NCBI GenBank assembly: GCA_021795135.1
Contig: JAJYPT010000020.1
Location: forward strand, 1-17,597
Direction: 5' to 3'
Length of the DNA: 17,597 nucleotides
From: Actinomycetes bacterium
GTDB lineage: Bacteria > Actinomycetota > Acidimicrobiia > Acidimicrobiales > JAJYPT01
Part shown: positions 1 to 6,571 of the stretch, one piece after another
Layout of the letters: each line of letters starts with the position of its first letter
How positions within the stretch are numbered: position 1 is the first letter of the stretch
Position numbers and translations under genes: made by a program
Notes under the pieces: model-generated
What the model was told of the DNA's origin: nothing
Databases searched by the model: none
Seen by the model: only the letters and a program-made list of their open reading frames with translations

Positions 1-131
1 TCCGATCTATATCATCAGGGCTTTTTGCTCAAGCTGCTAGTCATTTAGATCAAGTAGTTGAATTAGCAATTCCTTCTGTTGCTGACAAAGCTAGAGTTAA
101 AGCCCTACAGCTTAGAGCAAAGTTAAACTAG
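1..131 (+). CDS. C-terminal end of an unidentified protein (partial)
   Basis: An open frame enters from the left edge (first full codon at position 3) and ends at TAG 129-131, giving the last 42 residues of a protein. The visible peptide is Ala/Leu/Val-rich and looks helical, with a segment SHLDQVVELAIPSVADKAR and a basic C-terminus ending in RAKLN. I do not recognise the family. It lies 24 bp upstream of tyrS on the same strand, so the two may be cotranscribed. That the frame is real is supported by an uninterrupted reading, normal low-GC codon use and the tight spacing, but the fragment is too short to be sure. Confidence 0.5.
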   Translation, partial: RSISSGLFAQAASHLDQVVELAIPSVADKARVKALQLRAKLN

Positions 132-155
132 AAATTTTTAAGAAATGGATTTACT

Positions 156-1436
156 ATGGTCGAATTATTTGAAGATCTAAATTGGAGAGGGTTAGTTCAC
201 TCAGTTACTGATCAATCACTAGCTCAAAAACTATCTAGTGGCTCTATGTCTGTTTATGCTGGCTTTGATCCAACTGCTGATAGTCTACACTTGGGTAATT
301 TGATTCACATCATAACTTTGAGACGATTTCAATTAGCAGGTCATCGTCCTATCGCAGTTGCTGGAGGGGGAACTGGTCTTATTGGAGATCCTGGGGGGAA
401 ATCTCAAGAAAGAAATTTACTTTCCAAAGATCAACTTGAATTTAATTTAGCTAGTGTTGCAAGACAACTAGAAAATCTTTTAGATTTTTCACCGGGAAAA
501 AATCAAGCTATTTTACTTAATAATGCAAATTGGTTGAGTGAATTAAATTTATTGGCTTTTTTGAGAGATGTTGGTAAACATTTTAGTGTTAACCAAATGA
601 TTGCCAAAGATTCTGTCCGTTCTCGTCTTGAGCAAAGAGAACAAGGTATTTCATATACTGAATTTAGTTATATGTTATTACAAGCATTTGATTTTTTATA
701 CTTATTTGATAATTACGATTGCTCCATTCAAATAGGAGGTAGTGACCAGTGGGGAAATATAACAACAGGGATCGAACTTATAAGGCGCAATAGACAAAAA
801 GAAGCCTTTGGACTAACTTCTCCACTCCTGGTCAAATCTGATGGTTCAAAGTTTGGCAAAAGCGAAGGGGAAAATATTTGGCTTGATCCTAAAAAAACAT
901 CTCCCTATAAAATGTTTCAATTTCTACTTCAAACTGAAGATTCCTTAGTGATTCAACTGCTACGTTTTTTTACCTTTCTTTCTCGTGACCAAATCTTAGA
1001 TTTAGAATTGGCTCTGGAAAAAGAGCCAGAGAAAAGACAAGCCCAATTAGCATTAGCAAGTCAAGTTACAGCCTTTGTTCATGGAGAACAAGAAGCCCAA
1101 AGAGCCCAAAAAGCCTCTGAGGCAATTTTTAGCCAAGATATATCTTTTTTAGATGAAAAATTACTTTTAGAGGTATTGGCAGATGTTCCCAGTATTGATA
1201 TTTCTTGGGAAATGTTTGAAAAAGGTATTGAAGTATCTCAAGCTTTTGCTTTATCTAAAATTGTCCCATCTCTTTCAGCAGCCCGCAGGCTTATAGCTCA
1301 AGGGGGATGTTATCTAAACAACGATAGAGTTATTGACCCAAAAGCTATGCTAGATACCCCCAACCTAATTCATGGACGCTATATATTATTGCGTAGAGGA
1401 CGACGAGAACAAGTTTTGCTTATTGTGCAAAAATAA
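156..1436 (+). CDS. tyrS: Tyrosyl-tRNA synthetase
   Basis: Cytoplasmic class I aminoacyl-tRNA synthetase that charges tRNA-Tyr using ATP. At 426 residues it has the usual bacterial TyrRS length. Visible signatures are YAGFDPT at 34-40, the HIGH-type motif HLGN at 45-48, the tyrosine/ATP pocket segment QIGGSDQWGN at 192-201 and the KMSKS-type loop KFGKS at 232-236. A C-terminal S4-like RNA-binding domain follows from about residue 358, with AARRLIAQGG. The ATG at 156 is used because homology starts right after it; the Shine-Dalgarno sequence is weak (GGAT at 147-150), and the ATG at 145 is in another frame. The 24-bp gap to the upstream gene leaves no room for a T-box leader. The flavin-reductase-like gene starts 33 bp downstream. 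Confidence 0.97.
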   Translation: MVELFEDLNWRGLVHSVTDQSLAQKLSSGSMSVYAGFDPTADSLHLGNLIHIITLRRFQLAGHRPIAVAGGGTGLIGDPGGKSQERNLLSKDQLEFNLASVARQLENLLDFSPGKNQAILLNNANWLSELNLLAFLRDVGKHFSVNQMIAKDSVRSRLEQREQGISYTEFSYMLLQAFDFLYLFDNYDCSIQIGGSDQWGNITTGIELIRRNRQKEAFGLTSPLLVKSDGSKFGKSEGENIWLDPKKTSPYKMFQFLLQTEDSLVIQLLRFFTFLSRDQILDLELALEKEPEKRQAQLALASQVTAFVHGEQEAQRAQKASEAIFSQDISFLDEKLLLEVLADVPSIDISWEMFEKGIEVSQAFALSKIVPSLSAARRLIAQGGCYLNNDRVIDPKAMLDTPNLIHGRYILLRRGRREQVLLIVQK

Positions 1437-1469
1437 ATTGAAAAAAGATTATTCCTTTAGAATTTATAT

Positions 1470-2018
1470 ATGCCCAAGCCCATAAATCCAAAAGACATAA
1501 TAGGTCCAATACCCAAAGACAAAGATCCTCAAGAATATGACAAAATTCGTCGTCGTCTTCTTTGGGCAATGCCTTCAGGGCTTTATGTATTGGGATCTAG
1601 ATTTGAAAACACAAGAAACTTTATGACTATAAATTGGGCCGGTCAAATTTGTTCTAGTCCAAAACTTATATATGTATCCATAGAAGCAGATTCTTTGACT
1701 AATTTTTTGGTTGAACAATCAGGAGTTTTTACTCTTTGTTTCATAGATAAAAAAGATCGTTCTAGTATACGTAAATTTGTCAAGCCTTGTGTTTTTGATC
1801 CCAATGCCAATACTTTGTGCGGACACAGCTTTAGTGAGTCATCTATTGGATCTCCTGTTTTAGATATTGCTTTTGGTTACTTAGAATGCAGGGTAAATTC
1901 CATTGAACACTTAGGAAGTCATAATCTTTTTATTAGCCAAATTTTAGATGTAGAGTTTTTAGATGAGACAAGGCAATCTTTGATGATCCAAGATACCAAG
2001 ATGAGCTATGGAGGGTAA
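1470..2018 (+). CDS. Flavin-reductase-like FMN-binding domain protein
   Basis: A 182-residue single-domain protein of the flavin_reduct (DIM6/NTAB-like) split-barrel family, which binds FMN or FAD and typically reduces free flavin with NAD(P)H or serves as the reductase half of two-component oxygenases. Family features seen are the N-terminal stretch AMPSGLYVLGSR around residues 33-44, then MTINWAGQ, the SPKLIYVSIEADSLT strand-turn-helix around 63-77, GVFTLCFI, and the late strand LGSHNLFISQILDVE. No signal peptide or membrane segment is seen. ATG at 1470 has no clear Shine-Dalgarno sequence. The stop overlaps the start of the downstream ribonuclease gene by one base (TAATG), indicating translational coupling. 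The physiological partner and substrate cannot be read from the sequence. Confidence 0.85.
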   Translation: MPKPINPKDIIGPIPKDKDPQEYDKIRRRLLWAMPSGLYVLGSRFENTRNFMTINWAGQICSSPKLIYVSIEADSLTNFLVEQSGVFTLCFIDKKDRSSIRKFVKPCVFDPNANTLCGHSFSESSIGSPVLDIAFGYLECRVNSIEHLGSHNLFISQILDVEFLDETRQSLMIQDTKMSYGG

Positions 2019-3181
2019 TGCCTAAAGCCCCTTTGCCTAATTGGTTTTGGGTTGATACCCAAGACAGATTTGAACAATGTCTTGATGAAATTATAAGTAC
2101 GGGTTCTTATGCTTTTGATACAGAATTTCACCGAGAACGTAGTTACTATGCTGACCTAGCTTTAATTCAACTGAAATGGCAAGATAAAATAGCTTTATGC
2201 GATCCTTATAAATTAGACCTTGGGTCTTTAGAGAAACTTTTTGAATCAGATGCTTTGGCAGTTGGACATGCCTGTGAGCAAGATCTTCAAATTTTTTACA
2301 AAGTTTGTGGCAAGATTCCTTCTAATTTATTTGATACTCAGTTAGCTGCTGGCTTTGTTGGAATGTCTAGTCCTTCTTTGGCCAAGTTGACTGAAGCTTT
2401 TTTAGGAATTTCAATTAGCAAACAAAGTCGTCTAAGCGATTGGACTATTAGACCTTTGTCTAATCAACAACAAGCTTATGCTGCCTTAGATGTTATGTAT
2501 CTAATAAATTTATATGCCCTATTAGATGCTAAATTAAATAAATTGGGAAGAAGCACTTGGTTGAAACAAGAATTAGATAACCTTTTATCTCGCTCTAGCA
2601 AGACTATAGATGTCAAAAAGGCTTGGTGGAAATTAAAAGATTCTAAAACACTAGAGGGAAAAAGCAGGGGGGTTGCTCAGCAAGTAGCTGCTTGGCGGGA
2701 AATTTTGGCACAAGAAAAAAACATTCCCAGTCGTTTTATAATAAGCGATTTAGCTATATCTTCTATTGCTCACTCTCTTGTCCTTAGCAAAGATGACCTT
2801 TATCAAGTAAGAGGAATGGATTTAAATAAATTAAATGCTTCTTCTATTGAATCTTTATTACAAGCTTTGCAAGAAGGAATCAATCTCCAAGAAAAGGATT
2901 TAGTCCTCCCCCCATTTAATGAATATATAGATTCTAAATTAAAGCCTGCTTTAGCTCTAGTAAGTGCATGGATAAGCCAATTTTGTCAAGATATTGATCT
3001 AGATCCTTCTTTGTTGGCTACTCGAAAAGATCTAGAGCTATTTTTCAATGGAAAACAAAATAGACTAGATCTTGGATGGAGAAAAGAATTGATCGGACAA
3101 TCAATACAAGAGCTTTTGAGGGGAAATTTAGTTGTAGCTTTAGAGCAAGGATATAGGTTAGTTTTAGAAAAAAGAAATTGA
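2018..3181 (+). CDS. Ribonuclease D-like 3'-5' exonuclease with HRDC region
   Basis: A DEDD-superfamily 3'-5' exoribonuclease of the RNase D type, expected to trim tRNA or other RNA 3' ends with two metal ions. The acidic residues fall where expected: D34 and E36 in FDTEF (Exo I), D89 in HACEQDL (Exo II), and Y154/D158 in YAALD (Exo III, DEDDy type). A helical part from about 205 to 290, with AAWREILAQEKNIPSRFI and LYQVRGMDLNKL, matches an HRDC domain. A less conserved C-terminal tail completes 387 residues, a usual length for actinobacterial homologues. GGAGGG at 2010-2015 is very close to the ATG (2 nt), so coupling from the upstream stop probably helps initiation. The gene ends 5 bp before the convergent small gene. 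The symbol rnd is not given because actinobacterial homologues are divergent. Confidence 0.9.
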   Translation: MPKAPLPNWFWVDTQDRFEQCLDEIISTGSYAFDTEFHRERSYYADLALIQLKWQDKIALCDPYKLDLGSLEKLFESDALAVGHACEQDLQIFYKVCGKIPSNLFDTQLAAGFVGMSSPSLAKLTEAFLGISISKQSRLSDWTIRPLSNQQQAYAALDVMYLINLYALLDAKLNKLGRSTWLKQELDNLLSRSSKTIDVKKAWWKLKDSKTLEGKSRGVAQQVAAWREILAQEKNIPSRFIISDLAISSIAHSLVLSKDDLYQVRGMDLNKLNASSIESLLQALQEGINLQEKDLVLPPFNEYIDSKLKPALALVSAWISQFCQDIDLDPSLLATRKDLELFFNGKQNRLDLGWRKELIGQSIQELLRGNLVVALEQGYRLVLEKRN

Positions 3182-3186
3182 CTTTG

Positions 3187-3420
3187 TTATTCTTTTTCTT
3201 CTTCTTGGGGGGCTAAATTAATTCTCAAAGTCAATATTCCATCTTCTATGGTTCCCTCAGCATCTCCTATGATTGCATAATCCATAAAATCTAGTTGAGC
3301 TTGTTCTATAAAGCGTTTACGTTCTGGTCCTTCTATAGGAGGGACTCCTCTTTGTTTGACAGCGATAGATCTTTGTCGGAATCTTTCAATCATTGCATCA
3401 ATATTTAGTTCTTCGGGCAT
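3187..3420 (-). CDS. Small conserved protein of unknown function
   Basis: The 77-residue product begins MPEELNIDAMIERF. A longer reading from 3498 adds 26 residues of AT-rich, low-complexity sequence, but the ATG at 3420 has AGGTG at good spacing (AGGTGAAACTATG) and is preferred. The peptide has a charged helix, a GVPPIEGPERKRFIEQAQ core, a hydrophobic segment LDFMDYAIIGDAEGT, a short strand GILTLRINL and an acidic tail. The IEGPERKRFIEQAQ and DFMDYAIIGD segments resemble a conserved hypothetical protein that I recall from Acidimicrobiia-type actinobacteria, but I know of no assigned function. No cysteine metal site, signal peptide or membrane helix is seen. It converges on the ribonuclease gene 5 bp away and diverges from the zinc-knuckle gene. 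Confidence 0.75.
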   Translation of the reverse strand: MPEELNIDAMIERFRQRSIAVKQRGVPPIEGPERKRFIEQAQLDFMDYAIIGDAEGTIEDGILTLRINLAPQEEEKE

Positions 3421-3578
3421 AGTTTCACCTATCAAATTGTTAATCAGGGTAGAATTTTTATTATTATATAAAGATATAAAGAGAATTTTATTTATCATTT
3501 TAGGTTATAAAATAATTTCTGTTCAAGAAAAGGTTAGAATTTGAGTTTAATTCAATTTAGTTACTGGGGGATTTACTC
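3421..3578. promoter_or_regulatory. Divergent intergenic region, presumed to hold two promoters
   Basis: This 158-bp spacer lies between the - strand small gene (start 3420) and the + strand zinc-knuckle gene (start 3579), so both promoters should be here. It is strongly AT-rich, with several TATA-like runs, for example TATAAA near 3496-3501 and TAGAAT at 3535-3540. None has a convincing -35 box at 16-18 bp, so no single promoter is called. A ribosome-binding site, GGGGGA at 3566-3571, ends the region on the + side. Confidence 0.4.
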
Positions 3579-3806
3579 GTGAAAAAAGGGCGCCATCGTC
3601 GTTTTGAAGAAGCACGGGCTCTCAAGCGCTCGCCAGATTTGATTGTTGCTCCTTGTGCTGAATGTGGAGCTGAACCTGGCGAATTGCATGCCTCGTGGTG
3701 TTTAGCTATTAAAGATGATGAAGATGTTTGTGTTGAATGTGGAGCTCACATATCTAAAGGTCATGCATCATGGTGTTTGGTTCCCGAAGAAGGTGAAGCT
3801 GAATAA
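3579..3806 (+). CDS. Small protein with two tandem CCHC zinc-knuckle-like motifs
   Basis: A 75-residue protein with a GTG start preceded by GGGGGA at 8-nt spacing, a convincing ribosome-binding site. The N-terminal 17 residues are strongly basic (MKKGRHRRFEEARALKR), suggesting nucleic-acid contact. Two copies of C-x2-C-x7-H-x3-C follow: C26, C29, H37, C41 and C51, C54, H62, C66. They share CxECGA and HASWC and are exactly 25 residues apart. The repeat is also visible in the DNA: GAATGTGGAGCT occurs at 3660-3671 and again at 3735-3746. The tail is acidic (PEEGEAE). Zinc binding is inferred from the motif. I know of no characterised member; the spacing differs from the retroviral knuckle C-x2-C-x4-H-x4-C. 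The next gene begins 67 bp downstream on the same strand. Confidence 0.8.
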   Translation: MKKGRHRRFEEARALKRSPDLIVAPCAECGAEPGELHASWCLAIKDDEDVCVECGAHISKGHASWCLVPEEGEAE

Positions 3807-3873
3807 AGAGCATAATTATGACCAATAGACAAATTAGCTCTTGTTTGCTTTTGTGGCTTTAGCAGTTACAGTC

Positions 3874-4071
3874 ATGCAATTTCAAAACATAATAGATCAA
3901 CTTGATGCTATTGCTGAACAGTTGTCGGATTTGGCTTTTGAGTCTTTAAAAACTGCTGTTAGAACAAATGATTTGCAAATCCAAAATCAAGAGAAAAAAA
4001 TTCGTAGAGCTTTGCGCAACGTTGAAAAAGCAGCTGCAATTTTGAAACCCGAAACACAAGACGATTTTTAA
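3874..4071 (+). CDS. Small helical protein of unknown function
   Basis: A 65-residue protein starting MQFQNIIDQLDAIAEQLSDL. It is almost wholly predicted helix: an amphipathic first helix to about residue 27, a short polar linker, and a second Lys/Arg-rich helix with QEKKIRRALRNVEKAAAIL. The heptad-like spacing of hydrophobic residues suggests a helical hairpin or coiled coil. The pattern of a first helix with LAxxLxDLA and a second ending EKAAxxL resembles a small actinobacterial hypothetical protein I recall. The start is uncertain: the frame is open back to 3841, where a TTG would add 11 hydrophobic residues, but neither start has a clear Shine-Dalgarno sequence. ATG was chosen because the extension resembles nothing else in the protein. 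It follows the zinc-knuckle gene on the same strand. Confidence 0.6.
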   Translation: MQFQNIIDQLDAIAEQLSDLAFESLKTAVRTNDLQIQNQEKKIRRALRNVEKAAAILKPETQDDF

Positions 4072-4078
4072 ATTTCGC

Positions 4079-4115
4079 CAATGGAATAGTTTCAAATATA
4101 TCCATTGAGGATTTT
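4079..4115 (+). terminator. Candidate rho-independent terminator after the small helical gene
   Basis: Seven bases after the stop codon at 4071, CAATGGA (4079-4085) can pair perfectly with TCCATTG (4101-4107) across a 15-nt loop, followed by AGGATTTTT with a T5 run. The stem is short and the loop long, so the terminator is plausible but not strong. Confidence 0.35.
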
Positions 4116-4168
4116 TCACTTATTATGTTAATTTTTGCTACCTGTAAGTAGATACCTTGTTCAACTAT

Positions 4169-4203
4169 AAATAAGACTTTGAGTGAAATAGGTCTTTATT
4201 TCT
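4169..4203 (+). terminator. Second candidate terminator hairpin
   Basis: AAATAAGAC (4169-4177) pairs with GTCTTTATTT (4192-4201) with one bulged base. The inner TTT/AAA can pair further around a GAGTG loop. The A-rich left and T-rich right arms are typical of small intrinsic terminators, and the following bases are TCTTCT rather than a clean T run. It may back up the hairpin about 90 bp upstream. Confidence 0.3.
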
Positions 4204-4280
4204 TCTCAAGCTATCTTTATCTTTTGAGATAACTTGGGGGGTAGTTGATCTATTGGCTTGTATAAATACTCAAGAGTAAT

Positions 4281-4316
4281 AGTTTTACAGCTCTAATTAA
4301 TTAGAGCTGTAAAACT
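4281..4316. repeat. Perfect 36-bp palindrome
   Basis: Every one of the 18 base pairs matches: the left half AGTTTTACAGCTCTAATT is the exact reverse complement of the right half, and the match breaks at both outer ends (4280/4317). No T tract follows it on either strand, so it is not a standard terminator. As DNA it is a symmetrical site suited to a dimeric protein. As RNA it would be a 16-bp hairpin with a UUAA loop. It lies 223 bp upstream of the SDR start codon. Confidence 0.85.
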
Positions 4317-4539
4317 TGGAATAGAAATAATCGTGGAGCTAGTCCTTTGGGTAAAACTAGATAAGTTTAGCTGAATTATTTAATTCGTATTTTTTGCCTT
4401 TGGTCCAATTTCAAATAGATCAGCAAATGAAGTAGTTGTTTTAGTCGGATCAAATTTTAGGTATATAAAACCTAGCTTGAGAGTTTTTAAAGACAGCTCC
4501 AAAGGTAAATCTTTTAGTAAAAATTCTAAAGGAGATGCA

Positions 4540-5406
4540 ATGAGTCCCGATGACAAAAAGACTATTCCACCACCTCAGAGTCAAACCCGTCCGGGTTATA
4601 CAAAACCCATGGATCCTCATCCTAGAGACGAAATGGCTTCTTGGCGGGGTAGAGACTTGCTAAAAGATAAAGTAGCAATAGTTACAGGAGGCGATTCTGG
4701 TATTGGTAGGGCGGTAAGTATTGGCATGGCTAAAGAAGGAGCCGATATTGCAATTGCTTATCTAGAAGAAGAAGAAGACGCCCAACACAGTGCAAATTTA
4801 ATAAACAAAGCAGGTAGAAAAGCACTTTTACTTCCAGGAGATTTGACCCAAGAAAGCCATTGTTTAGATGTGGTATCTAAAACTCTGCAACATTTTGCCA
4901 AGATTGATATTTTAGTAAACAACATTGCATTTCAACAGCCTTGTGAAAACTTTGAGGACATAACAACCCAACAGTGGGATACAACATTCAAAACTAATAT
5001 TTATAGTTATTTTTGGATGACAAAAGCAGTTTTGTCTCATATGAAACCTGGATCTTGCATTATCAATACAAGCTCGATTAATGGTCTAAGGGGCAATAAA
5101 TCTCTTATTGATTATTCTGCTACCAAAGGTGCTATAAATGCCCTTACTTATTCCTTAGCCCAAGCTTTAGTTGACCGAGGTATTAGAGTCAATGCTGTAG
5201 CTCCTGGACCTGTTTGGACTCCTTTGATTCCATCTACTTTTTCTGAAGAAAAAGTAGAACACTTCGGACAAAATCCTCCTATGGGTCGTCCTGCTCATCC
5301 TGATGAAATAGCGCCTTCTTATATATTTTTTGCCGCTGATAGTTTATCTAGTTATTATTCAGGAGAAATTCTTTCTCCAATAGGAGGAGAAACCCTTCCT
5401 GGATAG
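4540..5406 (+). CDS. SDR-family oxidoreductase, YghA/YhdF (general stress) type
   Basis: A 288-residue NAD(P)-dependent short-chain dehydrogenase/reductase. The Pro-rich N-terminal arm PPPQSQTRPGYTKPMDPHP is typical of the extended YghA/YhdF/glucose-and-ribitol-dehydrogenase-like group, many of which are stress-induced. Rossmann features are TGGDSGIG at 49-56, GDLTQ at 100-104 and NNIA at 127-130. The catalytic residues are Ser178 or Ser179, Tyr192 and Lys196 in YSATK, followed by the PGPVWTP loop at 222-228 and the C-terminal IGGETLPG. Substrate and cofactor preference cannot be told. The start at 4540 is supported by AAAGGAG at 5-nt spacing; an in-frame TTG at 4477 would add 21 polar residues with no ribosome-binding site. 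The gene stands alone, after a long noncoding region and convergent with the LOG gene. Confidence 0.92.
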   Translation: MSPDDKKTIPPPQSQTRPGYTKPMDPHPRDEMASWRGRDLLKDKVAIVTGGDSGIGRAVSIGMAKEGADIAIAYLEEEEDAQHSANLINKAGRKALLLPGDLTQESHCLDVVSKTLQHFAKIDILVNNIAFQQPCENFEDITTQQWDTTFKTNIYSYFWMTKAVLSHMKPGSCIINTSSINGLRGNKSLIDYSATKGAINALTYSLAQALVDRGIRVNAVAPGPVWTPLIPSTFSEEKVEHFGQNPPMGRPAHPDEIAPSYIFFAADSLSSYYSGEILSPIGGETLPG

Positions 5407-5464
5407 GGTGATACAACAAAGATGTATAGCCTTGTTGGTAAAAATAAGAACAGTTATTTCCTAG

Positions 5465-5494
5465 CTAGGTCTAAAAAGAAGGTTTTTGGACTAG
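5465..5494. terminator. Candidate bidirectional terminator between convergent genes
   Basis: In the 99-bp gap between the SDR gene (+) and the LOG gene (-), CTAGGTCTAAAAA can pair with TTTTTGGACTAG around the loop GAAGG, with one bulged G and one G-T pair. The A5/T5 inner stem and the position between two stop codons fit a shared terminator, but no long T run follows the stem on either strand. Confidence 0.35.
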
Positions 5495-5505
5495 AAGTTC
5501 TTGAG

Positions 5506-6570
5506 CTAATTCTTTGGAAAAGATTTTTCTGTTTCACAAGTATTTATAAAATCTATTAGAAGGCGTAGTTTTCCATGGTGTATGCGATCAAATTTAATGC
5601 CCAAACGGGCAAGATCTAGAGCATCTTTGTCATCTATTTCTACTTTGTGGGGAGGAATTATTTTAATTTCTCCATTAGAGATATCTGAAAATTTTCTATT
5701 TATTTCATCTAGACAAGCCTGAGTTGGTCGATTTTTCATTCTTAGGATCAAAAGGTTTCCCACAAATCGACGAGAATGATAATTAGAGTAAAAATTTAAC
5801 AGTTCATCACTAGCTTTTTTGACATCGTCGGTAATGCTATAGAGGTTGTGATCTTGTGCTGAAATAAGATTTTTTGAAGCAACTTGTTCTTTTAGAAATT
5901 TTGACCAACCTTGCCAATAGGTTCCCCCAATGGAATCTAGAAGAACTATAGGAGCTGGTTCTGCCTTTCCGGTTTGTTGAAGTGTAAGTAATTCAAAAAC
6001 TTCATCTAAGGTTCCAAATCCTCCTGGTAAGACTACAAATCCGCTAGATTCTTTGAGTAGCATTAGCTTGCGAGTAAAAAAGTATTTCATTTCAACTAAT
6101 TTGGAATCAGTTGCTATGAAACTATTAGCACCTTGTTCAAAAGGAAGACGTATATTTACTCCAAAAGATTTTTCTCTCCCAGCACCTTCAGTTGCAGCAG
6201 CCATTACTCCAGGTCCAGCTCCAGTTACCACCATCCAGCCTTTTTTTGCCAACAGTTGGGCTAAATTCATCGTTTGGAGGTATAGGGGATCACTAGGTTG
6301 GATCCGAGCAGAACCAAAAATAGTGACTTTTGGAGTAAATCGATATGGTGCAAAGGTCTCAAATGCTTGAGCCATTTCTGACAGAGCTGCGTTTGTTATT
6401 TTTAAATCCAAGCGAGAAGTATTGTTTTTTGCAAGTTTGAAAGCAGAAGAAAAAATTGCCTCTAGTTGGTCTTTGTTTGAATGAGCTCCTGCTAAATCCA
6501 AGAGTTGTTTGAATAGTTGGTTGGCTTGTAGGTATAAGGAATCATCATCTATGTGATTTTGTGTGCTCAC
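5506..6570 (-). CDS. LOG-family (TIGR00730-type) nucleotide phosphoribohydrolase-like protein
   Basis: A Rossmann-fold protein of the LOG / former 'lysine decarboxylase' family, whose studied members split nucleoside 5'-monophosphates into base and ribose 5-phosphate. Seen are FGSAR at 85-89, GAGPGVM at 117-123 and the signature PGGFGTLDE at 182-190 with catalytic Glu190, plus the preceding MKYFFTRK segment. At 354 residues it is much longer than the roughly 190-residue core: about 80 helical residues precede the core and about 100 follow it (from about 255), ending in GIKFDRIHHGKLRLLIDFI. GTG start with AAGGA at 5-6 nt. The stop of fbiC is separated from it by one base, so it is the last gene of the zwf-opcA-pgl-fbiC unit. 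Its product, ribose 5-phosphate, would feed the same pentose phosphate pool, which is inference. Confidence 0.85.
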   Translation of the reverse strand: MSTQNHIDDDSLYLQANQLFKQLLDLAGAHSNKDQLEAIFSSAFKLAKNNTSRLDLKITNAALSEMAQAFETFAPYRFTPKVTIFGSARIQPSDPLYLQTMNLAQLLAKKGWMVVTGAGPGVMAAATEGAGREKSFGVNIRLPFEQGANSFIATDSKLVEMKYFFTRKLMLLKESSGFVVLPGGFGTLDEVFELLTLQQTGKAEPAPIVLLDSIGGTYWQGWSKFLKEQVASKNLISAQDHNLYSITDDVKKASDELLNFYSNYHSRRFVGNLLILRMKNRPTQACLDEINRKFSDISNGEIKIIPPHKVEIDDKDALDLARLGIKFDRIHHGKLRLLIDFINTCETEKSFPKN

Positions 6571-6571
6571 T

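Larger units (their letters stand above)
4072..4539. other. Noncoding stretch with hairpins and a palindrome
   Basis: Between the small helical protein and the SDR start codon, about 470 bp contain no supported gene on either strand. A TTG-initiated extension of the SDR frame from 4477 exists but is rejected. The stretch holds two candidate terminator hairpins just after the upstream gene, an imperfect hairpin CAAGCTATCT/AGATAACTTG at 4207-4236, a perfect 36-bp palindrome at 4281-4316 and a TATAAA-containing segment near 4464-4469. No tRNA or riboswitch fold was recognised. Confidence 0.6.

Noticed and set aside
3166..3200. A/T-only hairpin between the ribonuclease and the small convergent gene as a shared terminator
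   Set aside because: AGAAAAAAGAA can pair with TTCTTTTTCT, but the stem has no GC core, lies inside both coding ends, and is expected by chance in such AT-rich sequence.
3421..3498. 26-residue N-terminal extension of the 77-residue protein
   Set aside because: Low-complexity Asn/Ile/Leu sequence with no ribosome-binding site; the internal ATG has AGGTG at good spacing.
3356..3544. 62-codon frame on the + strand overlapping the small - strand gene
   Set aside because: The - strand reading has a good ribosome-binding site and a coherent protein; this one is AT-rich low-complexity sequence.
4477..4539. TTG-initiated extension of the SDR protein
   Set aside because: The internal ATG at 4540 has AAAGGAG at the right spacing, and the extension is polar with no family match.
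6053..6370. 105-codon frame on the + strand
   Set aside because: Antisense to the core of the LOG gene, with no family resemblance.
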